Below are positions 24,370-38,660 of a stretch of 64,000 nt of DNA, piece by piece (position 1 is the first letter of the stretch; each line of letters starts with the position of its first letter). The stretch comes from Adineta ricciae (Eukaryota; Rotifera; Eurotatoria; Adinetida; Adinetidae): assembly GCA_905250025.1 (NCBI GenBank), contig CAJNOJ010000022.1:570311-634310 (forward strand). The letters run 5' to 3'. Below the pieces are notes generated by a model. That model did not search any database and was not told the origin of the DNA. It worked only from the letters and a program-made list of their open reading frames with translations. Position numbers and translations under genes: made by a program.

Positions 24370-25711
24370 ATGGCTAAATACAACTCCCGTCTGTCCGTTC
24401 TTAAATTTTATATTCCCTCTTCCATACGTGGACATTTGTGTTTATTATTCATTTCGTGTTTAATATCGGCGTCATTCTCTTTTCTGCTAATTTATTCGAA
24501 TATCCACGATATTGGCCTATTTTTCACTTCTCTATTCGCGCCAATATCTTTTAACCTTGCTTTATCGAGATCGGCAGAATCATACGCCGGAAGAAAGGCT
24601 GGTTTATCAGTTTATGATCAAAATATTCTTTACAATGATTTCGATTATTTAAACAATAGTACATTAACTTTTGAAAAACGAATCTATTCTACGAATATAC
24701 AAGTTCTATATCGTTTACCGAAGAAAATACCCATCTTCGCTTTATTATTGATCTTTCATGGATGTAGTCGCTCGGCGAATGATTGGTTTACGACGATCGA
24801 ACGACAACGTATTGTCGGCGCTGCCGTTGATCTCGGCTATGGTTGTTTAGCATTTCAATCAACTGATCAGTTGTCACGTTGTTGGTCGAGTGAAAGTGAA
24901 CTGTCACAGAATCCAGATGTACAAATGGTATGGAATGGACTGGATGAATTTTATAAAGAACATCCGACACTAAGTATCTAAAATGCACACGAGTTTTTTT
25001 GCGTAGTTTAATATTGACAAACTTTATTACTTTTTAAGAATCATTGCCACGATTTACGTTCGGCGCGTCGAGTGGTGGTATATTTTCGAGTGTATTTGCA
25101 ACGAATTCTCGTGATAAAATTCAAGGTCAAATCATTTTTATTTCCATCGTTCTTCCTGACGTATTGGAAACACATGTGAAAAAAGGAAACTATCCATCCA
25201 CTGCTTGGATATACGTACGTTCAAATAAGAATGTCTCTTTCCATAGGAATTAGGCCATTTTTAGATGACACGTGATACGGAATTTGCTTCCGAGGCGCGT
25301 ATCAACGAATCGATGAAGATCTTTGCTCAACACAACATTCCACATATAAGTTTTGCAATCACACCTATTCCAATAACTGCAACGATCTTTCACGAGCGAA
25401 TTCCAACGATAACCAAAGAAACCTCGAAACATATTGTCTATCTGCTTCAGAGCAAAAATTGGTTAGATGCCGATGCTTATCTCAGATATAATCCGCGACG
25501 TCGAAATACATGGCGAGACTTTATCTTTCTGACAAGCAATAAAACAATTACAAGTACAAGTATTTTGGACAATCTCAACGCTCATCAAAATGTTCTTCCT
25601 GATTTCTTCAATACACTTTACGGCGAACATGAAATTAGTTTCGAACGTTCATTGGAAGCTTTGCAGTGGCATCAACGAATCTCAAAATCGAAACAAAATT
25701 TTACGTCCTAA
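24370..25711 (+). CDS. Membrane-anchored alpha/beta hydrolase, esterase-like
   Basis: Predicted serine hydrolase of unknown substrate. Three exons (24370-24973, 25039-25214, 25265-25711) join in frame to about 408 residues. An N-terminal signal-anchor (HLCLLFISCLISASFSFLLI, about residues 18-37) is followed by a luminal domain. LLLIFHGCSRSANDWF carries the HG oxyanion-type motif, and FGASSGGIFSSVF fits the nucleophile elbow G-X-S-X-G at about residue 210. Later acid and His residues cannot be assigned with certainty by eye. The pattern of HG-C-S plus a Ser elbow resembles PHB-depolymerase/feruloyl-esterase-like hydrolases, but the identity is inferred. The stop lies only about 180 bp before the glycerol kinase ATG, so the two genes are head-to-tail with almost no spacer. 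Confidence 0.75.
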
Positions 25712-25891
25712 TTTTTTTTTGTAAAAAGTAGTACACAATTGTTTTTCTGTGATAACATTTTTATTCTTCTTATCACATATTTTCGATATCTGTTCGATAG
25801 CAGCGCATACGTATCAAAGAAATGCTAATATTTATTCTTCTCAAAATATGTTTTTCTGTCTTCAGTTTGATTCATTGCCAGACGTGTACCC

Positions 25892-28532
<2,641 letters not shown>

Positions 28533-28701
28533 TCATATTCATGTGACTGAATTCGTTCTTTTTTTAATATCATATACATCTGCATTTTTTATGTCCGGTG
28601 TTGTTTTATAATTTGCTTTTTCTATACATTTAGTTAGATGTTGCTTTTTCAAAAGTTTTCTTTCTGGGTGCATTGTGATACATTATTCTTTATTTGAAAC
28701 A

Positions 28702-28707
28702 AATAAA
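28702..28707 (+). terminator. AATAAA poly(A) signal, glycerol kinase
   Basis: Canonical hexamer about 170 nt after the glycerol kinase stop codon in T-rich sequence. Confidence 0.6.
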
Positions 28708-29367
28708 GATCTGATGAGATAAGTAAAACATGACATGTCAAATTCTATTAGCCAACGAGCTTAGATTTTCTTATTTGACGAATCAAAATGAATGAATATT
28801 TCACGCGAATGATAGCCGAAACGTTAATTGATTCAAAGTAGATTTCCGATTTGATTAGATGACGTTTCATCGAAATTGATAGCAGACCGGTTTTTAATAT
28901 TTCGGAAATTCGATCAATTTCCTTCTCTCAAGGCATTGCTTCGATTCGCATCTCGTTTTGTCATAATGATGGATGAAGAAAGAGACTCATGTGTATAGCA
29001 ACATTAGTAATAGTGTGGCACTATTTTTGCTCTTTGATTGTCAGATAAAATGAAGAAAATAAGTGAGAGCGAAAGAGAGAGAGAGAGAGAGAAAAGAAAG
29101 AGAAAGACATTGTTGTCGATGAAAAGAAAGTAGTCGAAGCATTTGTATATTCATTATTCTCATCGAAGGTAGTTGATCACAAAGAACAAAAACACGTCCT
29201 TATTATCATAATCATTAATTTTTCTCAACAAAACGCTACACGGTAATTCAATCGTTGTTAAACATCAAATATTTTCTCGAGAAATCAACACGGACAGTAA
29301 ATAACCTATTTTGCTTTTTAGAAAATACGCATATTCCTTTTATTGAAGCGGTCCTTCTCTGATGCAG

Positions 29368-29375
29368 TATAAATA
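29368..29375 (+). promoter_or_regulatory. TATA-box-like element (TATAAATA)
   Basis: Perfect TATAAATAG context in a region with no ORF. It could serve the secreted-precursor gene about 800 bp downstream if there is a 5' UTR intron. No start site can be proven from sequence alone. Confidence 0.35.
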
Positions 29376-29876
29376 GACACAGAATTTGTCTTTGTTTAGT
29401 GAGCTTTCCAAGTAGAAAACACTTGTTGTTCCAAAAAGATAATTAAGGCGTAGGCTGTTGTTTTTTGGGGAATAAAAGTTAAATATCCTTGCATGCATGC
29501 GTGCATTTTTATGAGATTCTTGCGATTAATTTAGGCAGATTTTCTTGATAAGCATAATTCGCGGATCGATATCGGAACATGAACTTTAATTCTCTCTCTC
29601 CCTCTCTTTCCTCCTTCCGTTTACATAAGTATCGTATTATAAAAGACAAGCATCTCATTTCTTTTTTTTTTCAATGAATCTTATTAGCTTGAGAGTATTA
29701 CAAAGTGCTGTAGATTTATAAGACAAGCAATCCCTTATTGTGTATTGGAATAGTCATGTGAGTATTGTTTTAAAATAGAATGAACATGTTTCTTTTGAAA
29801 AAACATACTAAGAGAAGTGAGACAATAGGAAGAAAAGATTCATCTGTGTTTGTTTTGTTTGGAAAAACAGACTATT

Positions 29877-29884
29877 TATATAAG
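29877..29884 (+). promoter_or_regulatory. TATA-box-like element (TATATAAG)
   Basis: A second TATA-like motif about 300 bp before the ATG at 30176, followed after about 20 bp by a more GC-balanced stretch. It is an alternative promoter candidate for the secreted precursor. Confidence 0.3.
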
Positions 29885-30175
29885 GAGCGTTCCAATCGCA
29901 ATGACGTTCGATCATAACATAGACAATCTATGCACATGCATGTTCATGCATTTAGATAGCGAAGACAGCTTAGGCGCATGTCACGAAACTAGAGAGCCGG
30001 GAGGAATCTGCGGATGCTGTTTCATCATCTTCATTATTTGTGTCAGGACCGTTTCATAGACACATTAGGAAATCTTCTTTTCTCCTGAGGAGATGAATGT
30101 TCGGAGGGATTTTACTTCGCAACTAAAGATAACTTTTTTTAGATTTCTAAAATTTGAACTATTGAAAATCGAACA

Positions 30176-31174
30176 ATGCTTGGTCGCATCCTTCAATTAA
30201 CATTATCCTTCAGTGCTCTATTTCTGTTCATTACTCTTTTCTGGCAATGTCCCATCGCCGATGCTGTGCCGGTAAGTCTAGCAATCTCTTCTTGATATAT
30301 TACATGCTGCCACCCGTGCATATTTATCTAAGTATATATATATAGTTGATACTATTTTCATTAGTACTGACAACACACAAACAGCAAATAGCACTTTACT
30401 TGGTTGTTGATTACACGTTTTTGTCATGACTTAAAAAAAAGAAACCGATTTGTTTTTTTTTAGGAGGACATGGATGGGAGGATCTTGAATAGACGACTAA
30501 TTTCGCCCTCAGTTATAGTCCTTTCAGCGTAATTCGATCTATTAAGTTGATTACTTTTTCTATAAAGAAAATTGAAAAAAGCATCTAATAGGAAGTTCTA
30601 TATGACATTCTCCATTACGGATTTTCCCATCAAAATCAAAAGGGCGGATGTGGTGACATAGAACCCTTCTATTGTTTGTTCTAGGTTTTGGCTACGGATG
30701 ACAACATGGATAAATCTAATGACGATGCATCACGATTGTTATATAGCAGTAGTCATACGGGTGCGATTATTAAAAAACGCTTCTTGCACACGACTGTTAA
30801 TCAACCATGGTTGATCGATGGTCCACCTATTTTTTCACCTCCACGCTACCTGAAAAGCACATTTCCTTTGAGTAAAAAAAATTCTTCACCAAATCTTTTT
30901 CAATCGACAGGCACATACAACAAAAATCTTCGAGCTGCCAAACGCATGAAAGCAGCATTAGACAATCGTCTCAAACGTTTTCGTATGCTTGATCAAGACG
31001 AGTTTCAAGAAATGCTCAAATCATTAAGCCAACAAACAGTCGAAGATCAATCGAAAACTTCGAACGGTATGGATGCCATCGGTGGTATGCAACTTGCAAG
31101 TAAGTTTCACTGTAAACAGCCGTTTCTTTGACTCGAAACAATTCGTCTTTCTAGACTACTGGTCGTCTGTATAA
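30176..31174 (+). CDS. Small secreted precursor with dibasic sites
   Basis: I do not recognise this protein. Exon 1 (30176-30271) encodes a clear signal peptide: MLGRILQL, a long hydrophobic core (LSFSALFLFITLFW) and a likely cleavage near IADA. An optional exon (30464 to about 30511, phase 0 at both ends) adds EDMDGRILNRRLISPS. Its donor GTTATA is weak, so it may be skipped. The main exon (30685-31099) carries about 138 residues with several basic pairs (KKR, SKK, AKR, LKR) that could be convertase sites, and an amphipathic stretch after LKR (FRMLDQDEFQEMLKSLSQQ). A final 20-nt exon adds NYWSSV and TAA. Low cysteine content argues against a toxin-like or matrix protein. A peptide-hormone precursor is possible, but no known family signature or clear GKR amidation site was seen. 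Confidence 0.55.
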
Positions 31175-32019
31175 AAGAGACAATGCGAATTTCAAATGGT
31201 ATATATTCTCTCTGTTTTAATGTTGATCTCGGATTGAAGAATAGTTTTTGAATGATCTATCGAAGTGATCGGATTGAATTCTATTACGAGTTTTCTTTGA
31301 AACAGTAAAAAGAAATAGAGAGAATAAAAATAAAGATCCACATTACTTTGTCTTTTCATTCATTGTCACTAAATAAATTTCTCTGAATCTTTATTGGATT
31401 AGTGTATCAATTGAATTCTTTTCTCAAGAACTTCATTTGTGATCAATGTTGTAAAATGAGGATATTTAATTTTACTCACCAAAATTCATTTTCTCACTGA
31501 ATTGTGTGGAATACAAAAGAAGAAGCCTTCGCTTTGTATCGTCGAATGTCAAAAGCCTGAAGATGACGACTTCTTGATGCTAATCAACCGAAAAATGAAT
31601 ACTTCCGCACTCATTTATATTACTTTACTTACATAACAAACGAAGTACACGACTGATCATGAAAACTTAATGTCTTTCGAGAAAATCTCGAATAAGTCAT
31701 AAATTTAATCAGCGTTGTGTTAGTATATCATAAAACCATACCCACCAGAGGGAAATAAGTGTATTATTTGCTTGAATCATTCTATCAATTCTTAATGAGT
31801 TTTTCTCCTTGTCGTCAGATGATGATTTCTTCAAGGGTAATGTAACGATCAGAGACTATTAAGTGTGAAAATGGCAAGCTTCTTTCCAAGTGTTGCTCGA
31901 CCCCAATTATACTCTTTGTCCTTTTCTTATGTATTTCCGCGACAGAAAACTTCATTTCCTTTTTGAATTTTGCACCAATTCAATCAATCCGAGATGTTCA
32001 TGTGACGATGGAATAGAGT
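31175..32019. other. 3' intergenic region
   Basis: AT-rich DNA between convergent genes. Nothing recognisable. Confidence 0.4.
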
Positions 32020-32025
32020 TTTATT
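32020..32025 (-). terminator. AATAAA poly(A) signal, ACSL
   Basis: The plus-strand tttatt reads AATAAA on the minus strand about 85 nt beyond the acyl-CoA synthetase stop. A short CA repeat (about 32051-32065) lies between. Confidence 0.55.
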
Positions 32026-32107
32026 AAAAATAAAAAGTGAAAGAAATAAAATCACACACACACACATAGTGACAGACAAGGAAATGTGTATACATTAGTC
32101 GATCTAA

Positions 32108-34301
32108 TTATGACGTCGAGTCGGTTTTCTTGTATAAATCGAGGAAAATATCCTTATACTTCTTTTCCACTGCAAATCGTCGTGATTTAAATGTTGGCGT
32201 TAGGAGACCATTTTCAATTGTGAATGGTTCTTTGATGAATTCGATCGCTTTGACTTGTTCATACGACATTAAACCACGTTTCTTGCCCTCACGAATCATA
32301 TCATTCAAAACAACGTCTTTCAGTCCTACTTCAGTATTGGCTGCTGCACTATTCTCATTGTTTTGCTTCCATTTCTGGACAAAACTGTCATCCAGAACGA
32401 CAATGGCAACAGGAAAATTCTTGTACGAATCACCGTAAACAAATATTTGAGAAACGAATTGACTACGAGAATAACAATCTTCGATTTTCTCTGGTGCTAT
32501 GTATTCACCTTGGCTTAACTAAAAGAAAAAGCAAAGAAACAATCGTGAATTTTGTTTCCAGTCAATCAACTCACTTTATACATATTCTTCTTTCGGTCGA
32601 TGATTTTCATAGTGTTATTTTTTGTCCACCGTCCGATATCACCTGTGTGTAACCACCCGTCTTCATCAACAACTTCTTTTGTTTTCTCTGGATCTTTCAG
32701 ATATCCACTGAAGACGGCCTGACTTCGAATACAAATTTCGCCAACGCGATCTCGTGCAAAATAATCCTTCTCAGGCACATCAACCAATTTGACGTGATTG
32801 AAACAAGTTGGAATACCCGTTTCACCAGATTCCATATCATGTAAGGTTTGCCAACAACCTATCACACACTCGGTTTGTCCGTATGCTTCAATGAAAAAGC
32901 ACGAAAATGCTGCACGTGCAAATTGACAAACTTCAGCCGATAGTGGTGCACTTGAAGAAATAACACGTCGGACTTGTCCGCCGAATTGTTTGCGAACTTT
33001 GTCAAATAATAATTTGTCCCAGAGAGTATCTTGTGCGAAATCACCGCGTCGTATAAGAGCAAGTTTACCATTAACAGCTAGTCGGAATAGGATTCGACCT
33101 GGTAAACCTTTCTTGAGAACTTCTCCTCGAACTTTATCATATAACTTGTTCAATAGACGAGGGACAATTGATAACATTGTGGGTCGAAAATCTCGGAAAT
33201 CATCCAATAATTTCTCGACTTTGCCTTGCCAAAAGCCAACTTCTCCACCTAAGTAATTGATTGCTACCACTGTTCCACATCCAAACATATGAGCCATAGG
33301 AAGGAAGTTCATCGCGCGTGGTACTTCATTTTTTCCCAATGATTCTAAATCAATCGCTGTGGCACAACCAAACATTGCACAGAGAAAATTTTCATGTGTA
33401 ATAATACAACCTATAAATCAGATTAAATTTTGATCTGAATTAATACAATGATTTCATTTACCTTTGGGTTCTCCAGTACTTCCGCTTGTATACATAATTA
33501 AAGCTTTATCACTTGGCTTTGGTGCATTGAACTCAATGGGATTTTCTCGGCCGAGTTCTTTCAATTTTTCATACGTCATCAATGTGAGCTTTTTCTCCTC
33601 CGCAGCTGCCAGTAAATCAGGTGTTGGGTCAACAAATGTAATTATTGTCTCCAATGCTAATGTTTCATCCTTCCAATCAATTAGATTGCGCACACGTGTC
33701 ACATCATCAGCAAAAATTAATCGGACTTCAGCATGTTTGATTATGAATCGTACACCATCGCGACCGAGTGAATCATAAATGCCAACAGGAACCATTGAAA
33801 ATGGCCAACAAGTATAAACAGATAATGCATAGTTAACTGACGCAGAACCATAAATGCCAATGAACGTTTGATTGGATGGTTGAAGACCGAGTTTAGCGAT
33901 ACCGCTACCTGTTTCTTTAATTATTTGAAAGACTTGTCTAAAGCAAAAAACAGTAAATATGCAGTTAAGTGTCGAACGGCAATATCTTACTTGTAGGTAT
34001 ATGACTTGAATGGTTCATCTGACGATAATCTGTAAGAAAATTGTGGTCGATCACCACCAATTTTCAATCCGCGCATGAAAACATCATATAGGGTCGTTAC
34101 TCCAATGGAATCGAAATCTTGCAATTTGTCCACATGATCCGGATGAGCGTAAATATGTTCCTTTTTATCAATTTCCACTGCCCCTTTTTTCTTGACTGGC
34201 CTGGTAAAAAGAATTTTGAAAATCTTCGTCGTAGAGTTTAGTAGCAGACTAATTATAATCACTAAACCAGTGATTACACCGGTGAGGAGCAACGCCGCCA
34301 T
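32108..34301 (-). CDS. ACSL: Long-chain acyl-CoA synthetase (ACSL1/5/6-like)
   Basis: Activates long-chain fatty acids to acyl-CoA with ATP at ER or outer-mitochondrial membranes. About 675 residues in four exons; introns lie near 33940-33990, 33413-33461 and 32521-32574. The ATG at 34301 opens MAALLLTGVITGLVIIISLL, an N-terminal membrane anchor as in ACSL1. Conserved AMP-binding motifs: YTSGSTGEPKG (P-loop, split by an intron just after KG), NFLPMAHMFG, EAYGQTECVIGC, GWLHTGDIGRW, and IDRKKNMYKLSQGEYIAPE (fatty-acid signature and adenylate binding). The C-terminus NGLLTPTFKSRR contains the usual catalytic-lysine region. Length and motifs are complete, so it should be active. A GTG nine bases upstream of the ATG is in frame but is not a plausible start. 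Confidence 0.95.
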
Positions 34302-35387
34302 ACTTTTCACTACTAAAAACCGAAAAAAAGATGCAAAAAAATCATGTACAAAAAAGTCTATTTCATAATTACCTAGGAATAATTACTCGAAGATAAATCT
34401 GTCTCTTGGTATATTGTTGTGTTTTTTTTCTATTTAGATTGCTAATGTAAGTAAACGCAAATATTTATATGTATATACTAAAGTATATGAAAGAGATAAT
34501 AATGTAAAAGGTATGCAACTGAAATTTTTCTGCTCTTGTATCAGTGTTTTTTCTCTTTTTCTTTTTTGAAAAGATAAACAACAAACGATGACATGGATAT
34601 ATGCCTATATATCGCAGTCGAATACTGAATGGTTATCACGAATAGAAGAGAAACACTTGAGAATTGTTATTTGAAGAAAAGAATCTTTTTTGTTGTTTTG
34701 TGTCCATCTGAGAGAGAAAAATGGGTTAGTTATAGAAAAAAAGACTTATTAACGAGAGGATAACCTATTTTTGAATATATTCATACTCGCAGTTCTTCCT
34801 TCGAAGGGACAAGATAAGAAAGTGATCTATATCACAAGCATCGTATGATGTTTTTTTTGCAAAAATTCAAAGTAATGCTTGCGTAGCTTCATTCCGAACC
34901 AACGATTGAAAATAGAAACTATCGGACACGTTCGACTTGAAGTACATGTTGAGAAAACATCTGAGAGAGAAATTACTAAAAGAAGGGGTTCTGTTTGCCG
35001 AAGAGTAAAGTTTAGATGGGTATATATTCATATAAGAATTCTTGCTCCATGATGAACTTTCTAGTATATAAAAGTACTAAAACAATACGAAGATAAGATA
35101 GAGTTTAGATACTATAAACAGAAAAACAAGATATTTATAATTTTGTATTTAAGGTGAAAGCAGGTACTCGAAGAAAGATTGACTATTCGATATTTTAAAA
35201 AATCCTCTTATCGGTGACAAAAATTTAATTTAAACTAAAAATACTAACTTTACTTCAAATTTTTATCAAGAACACACGCTAGCGTAGTCTGAAACATTTG
35301 CTGATGCCGAAGTGTCACCAAAAATCTGCATGAAAACGACACGTACATCCGTACGGCAGGTCTCAGAATATCGTCTAGTTTGTCCAT
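34302..35387. other. Intergenic region upstream of ACSL
   Basis: A/T-rich, with many short homopolymers. No gene or clear motif was seen. It contains the ACSL 5' UTR and promoter by position. Confidence 0.4.
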
Positions 35388-35852
35388 TCAAGCGGCTCTA
35401 CGAGTTTCACGAAATCGATGTCGTTGAAAATCTAACCATTGTGAGTAGACAATGTTCGATGCGGAAGATGCATTCGCAAACAAATCCGGACGAATAACAT
35501 CTTAAAATATACAAGCCATGGTCAATCTAAACCTATTTGAAAGCACACGATTATACTTACAGAATAGGTAGGTGTAGAAAAAAGCAAATGTAGTGACGAG
35601 ACTATGAATGAATATCAAGTAGTACTCGTCATCGGACAGATAAGGTAAAAGGTAGCGGAGAGGTGCGAATAGAACATGAAATCCACTGAATATTGTTTCG
35701 CCGATGGAATAGATCGAGTTAGTAAAAAGTGGAATGCGTTTTTCTAGAAGAATTAGTACGAAATAGATGAGAAAACTTAAAAATATCGTGAAAAAATAGA
35801 TCAATAAGGTAATGAAAAAATATCGCCGAACATGAGTCGACAAATGAATCAT
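35388..35852 (-). CDS. Possible small multi-TM protein (doubtful)
   Basis: An ORF on the minus strand from the in-frame ATG at 35852 encodes about 115 residues rich in Phe, Leu, Ile and Tyr, with three or four hydrophobic segments (for example YFFITLLIYFFTIFLSFLIY). A consensus GTAAGTAT donor near 35559 and a TTTTAAG acceptor 60 nt on would add about 37 residues ending at 35388. A 60-nt intron is typical here, which is the main support. Composition this AT-rich can give hydrophobic ORFs by chance, and no homologue comes to mind. Confidence 0.25.
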
Positions 35853-36560
35853 TATGAAAATAAAAAAGAACACATCGAACAAAAAGGAAATTAAACAAAA
35901 ATCATATAGTCAAGGTAACAGAATTCGAGATATCCTCACTCATTAATTAATTCTCTGAAACATTGAATACACCACAATTATGCAATACCGATGTGTTCTA
36001 GTTGCGGTACAACAAAACAAAATTTATGTTTTGTCATGCGATCGTCGAGAAATAGTAGAGGAAAAATCAATAAACATTACTCGAAGGTAACGTAATTGGT
36101 AGAAAGAGAAAAGAAGAAAATAGTCTAACATGCAATAATGAATGCGTCCATAGTCAAACCGCTACACTTCCTCATATTCAACTGTGACTCTCATTTGAAT
36201 ATACATACACGTTAGCATTACAAAGAAGTTGACGTCATCGATGACAATATACATTGAGTGGGGTTACTCCATTTATCTGATGACACATCGATGAATCACA
36301 TACTTCAAAATCTTGACTCTTTCGTTTCTTCTAAACGCAATCATTTTCATGATGAACACTAGAATTCGACAGCACTTTGCAACTTATATACTTTCTTAGT
36401 AGGACAATAGCCTTGAAGGTGTCATTAACCTGAATGACTAAAACAGTCCTTCTGCGTTTTTTTTTCTTCTAATCGTCTTATTTCTACAAGAAAAAGAAAT
36501 TGAAGAAGATTAGCAATCTACAAATGAAGAAAACATTATCTGTTGTGAATTTGTGTGCAT
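35853..36560. other. Intergenic region
   Basis: AT-rich, with scattered direct-repeat-free sequence and no supportable ORF. Confidence 0.4.
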
Positions 36561-36566
36561 TTTATT
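36561..36566 (-). terminator. AATAAA poly(A) signal, short C/EBP-like gene
   Basis: Minus-strand AATAAA about 160 nt beyond the stop codon of the bZIP gene at 36725. Confidence 0.5.
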
Positions 36567-36724
36567 GTGTTTATTAAAATAAACTATGTACAAAGTATAT
36601 CGAAACGAAAAGCAAAGAGAATAATCTCTACCAACTTGTCACAGAGTGCAGATTAAAAATGAAAATAAACAAATAAAAGTTATATTATCAACGAACAGAC
36701 ACGATACTCTGACGCGAGCTTCTT

Positions 36725-37054
36725 TCATTGAATATTAATCTGTTTCAATGCTTGAACTGCGTCGGCTGGTAATTCTTGCCCAAGTTCCTTGTACAACGAT
36801 TGTAAAACTTGTAATTCTTTCATTAGCGTATCGACACGTTCAGTTAATACACGATTGTCTTCAGCTAGTTTGTTCATTCGACTTTCGGTTTGCTTTTGTC
36901 GTTCCTTAGCCTTTAATCGACTATTTTTAACCGATTCATTGTTTTTCGTTCGTTGATGATGATATTCGTCCGAATATTTGATTACTTTCTTATTTCCAAA
37001 TCGAGCTACTTTACACTTGGACACATCTTCTCTTTTACTGTCATTGGCACTCAT
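36725..37054 (-). CDS. Short C/EBP-type bZIP protein (C/EBP-gamma-like)
   Basis: Nuclear DNA-binding bZIP factor of 109 residues in one exon, made almost entirely of the bZIP. The basic region VIKYSDEYHHQRTKNNESV continues KNSRLKAKERQ, matching the C/EBP consensus (SDEY, NN, SRxKAK). The zipper has heptad leucines (LAEDNRVLTERVDTLMKELQVLQSLYKEL). No activation domain is present, as in vertebrate C/EBP-gamma, so it may dimerise with and modulate the longer neighbour at 37680-38660. That gene lies about 600 bp upstream on the same strand and has a near-identical layout (ARFGNK, VIKYSDEYH), so the two are tandem paralogues. The start ATG at 37054 is the only one before the basic region. Confidence 0.88.
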   Translation of the reverse strand: MSANDSKREDVSKCKVARFGNKKVIKYSDEYHHQRTKNNESVKNSRLKAKERQKQTESRMNKLAEDNRVLTERVDTLMKELQVLQSLYKELGQELPADAVQALKQINIQ

Positions 37055-37679
37055 TGCATTCGACGTAAAATAATGTTTCTCAACCGAATAACAACTTCAA
37101 CTTGATCAAAAACATCATCAACAACCGATAATAACATTTGATTCGACCGTACAACTACCAATCACGATTCGTCATGTGTAAACATCGAGTCTATAGAGGT
37201 CTCTCGTAGTCAACCATATCTTTGCGAAAGAAAAACAGACAATACGGGTAGATGTAAGAGTTTCGGTTCGGTCATCGTCAATCAATATGCTGTTTCATGA
37301 TGATCGATCATGATAATAAAAGACTGATGCGCTTTTTTTTGTATGTGTTTTTATTGAATGTGTTTAGAGTATCGATACATGAAAAGCAAGTTAAACAGAA
37401 AAATAGTAAGTAATTTTCGGAAAATTACTTCAACTCATCTCATCTCATCTCCCCTTATGACAATAAAACGTTTTCAATGATGCATTGTGTGCATAAAATT
37501 TAAGAAGAAAGAACATAGAGAGACTTTTTTTTCGATTTCATGATTATTTTTGACAAATCAACAAACTATTACTACCCTATCCGTATCTCGCTTGCTTTTT
37601 TTTCTTAAAAAAAGCTGGAGAAAAAAGACGATTGAACATAATTCTTTGAAGCCATCGACATTGCATTTGTTTTGGTCGT
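37055..37679. other. Spacer between tandem C/EBP genes
   Basis: About 625 bp with no ORF. It contains T-rich tracts (37330, 37525) and the short tandem ctcatctcatct near 37433-37450. It should hold the promoter of the shorter gene and the 3' UTR of the longer one. Confidence 0.4.
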
Positions 37680-38660
37680 TCAATGTGTGTTGTTCGACGC
37701 CAGTGTGGATGCAGCTGGAATATCATGTTTGAGTTCTTTGTAGAGTGATCGAAGAACTTGTAATTCTTTCATCAATAAATCGACGCGATCGTTTAACACA
37801 CGGTTTTCTTCAGTTAGTTTGATCATTTGAGCGTCGCCAGATTTTTGTTTTTCTTTGGCTTTCATTCGACTTTTCTTAACAGCTTCATTGTTTTTCAATC
37901 GTCGGTCGTGATATTCGTCGGAATATTTGATCACTTGTTTGTTGCCAAAACGAGCTAGTTTACGAACTGGACCACCGCTCTTCTTGACTCCACGTCGATT
38001 CATATCGTCACGTTCACTGTCTTCGGAAACGGGTGAATTGATTGAAGAAGTTGTTGTTTCATCATGTGTTGAAAGGGATGGTAGGCCTGTGGAAATCTCC
38101 TTTGTGGAATAGTCATTGGATTGCTCCATTGGGACGCTGGTGAGTTCTTGAATTGTCATAAGTGGATCGAAATCAGAAAATAAGTCACCTGATAGTTGAT
38201 CTTCAGATAGATCTTTGAATAGGTCGTCTTCTAAATCAAGATCAGGCAATGGAGTTGTATTGTCAAGGATTTGTTGGATGAAGGAAGTATCGCCGATTGG
38301 TAAATCAAATGATGGTTCAAGTGTTGTATAGGTCGACGATCCGGAGGGAACAGCTTCGGTATTAAAGACACTTATAAGTGACCCGTCGGAGCTGTGTACC
38401 TGAAGGGAAGATGAAGGTTTTAAATTGTTCTTTATATTTTCAATGGCTGCATGATATGCTGCCGATGTTAATGTCAGATTATCTGCTTTCTTCTCAAATA
38501 TGTCGTCTAACTCTAGCTCATCTATGGGTTCATATTTGATTATTTGATCGTGATGATTGTCCTTACCGAATCTGAAGACGCAGCTAATCTCGGCGGGTAT
38601 AGTAATTGCTCCATCGCTTCCTGGTTGAATAGGCTTTGTGGTATATTTAATGTTTGACAT
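37680..38660 (-). CDS. C/EBP-type bZIP transcription factor with acidic activation region
   Basis: Sequence-specific transcription factor, 326 residues if read from the ATG at 38660. The N-terminal two thirds are acidic and Ser/Thr-rich (DLDLEDDLFKDLSEDQLSGDLF), typical of activation domains. The C-terminal bZIP has a basic region KYSDEYHDRRLKNNEAVKKS with SRMKAKEKQK, then a leucine zipper (LTEENRVLNDRVDLLMKELQVLRSLYKEL), clearly C/EBP family. A second open frame upstream (to about 38830, acidic and aromatic, FSFFDESLP) overlaps the first 120 bp in another frame and ends at a GTAAGG donor near 38560. A spliced form joining it to a phase-0 acceptor CTTCAG near 38400 would give a different N-terminus. 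The start is therefore less certain than the rest. Confidence 0.88.
   Translation of the reverse strand: MSNIKYTTKPIQPGSDGAITIPAEISCVFRFGKDNHHDQIIKYEPIDELELDDIFEKKADNLTLTSAAYHAAIENIKNNLKPSSSLQVHSSDGSLISVFNTEAVPSGSSTYTTLEPSFDLPIGDTSFIQQILDNTTPLPDLDLEDDLFKDLSEDQLSGDLFSDFDPLMTIQELTSVPMEQSNDYSTKEISTGLPSLSTHDETTTSSINSPVSEDSERDDMNRRGVKKSGGPVRKLARFGNKQVIKYSDEYHDRRLKNNEAVKKSRMKAKEKQKSGDAQMIKLTEENRVLNDRVDLLMKELQVLRSLYKELKHDIPAASTLASNNTH

Larger units (their letters stand above)
28708..30175. other. Noncoding region upstream of the secreted-precursor gene
   Basis: Mostly AT-rich. A purine repeat (GA-rich, about 29062-29108) is present. Two TATA-like elements are listed separately. A pyrimidine run lies at about 29591-29615. 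The ORF at 29850-30059 has no recognisable content. Confidence 0.45.

Noticed and set aside
29062..29108. GA-rich tract as a possible functional element or origin
   Set aside because: A simple purine microsatellite-like tract; similar tracts occur throughout the window.
29850..30059. 69-codon ORF before the secreted precursor
   Set aside because: Overlaps a TATA-like element and shows no recognisable domain.
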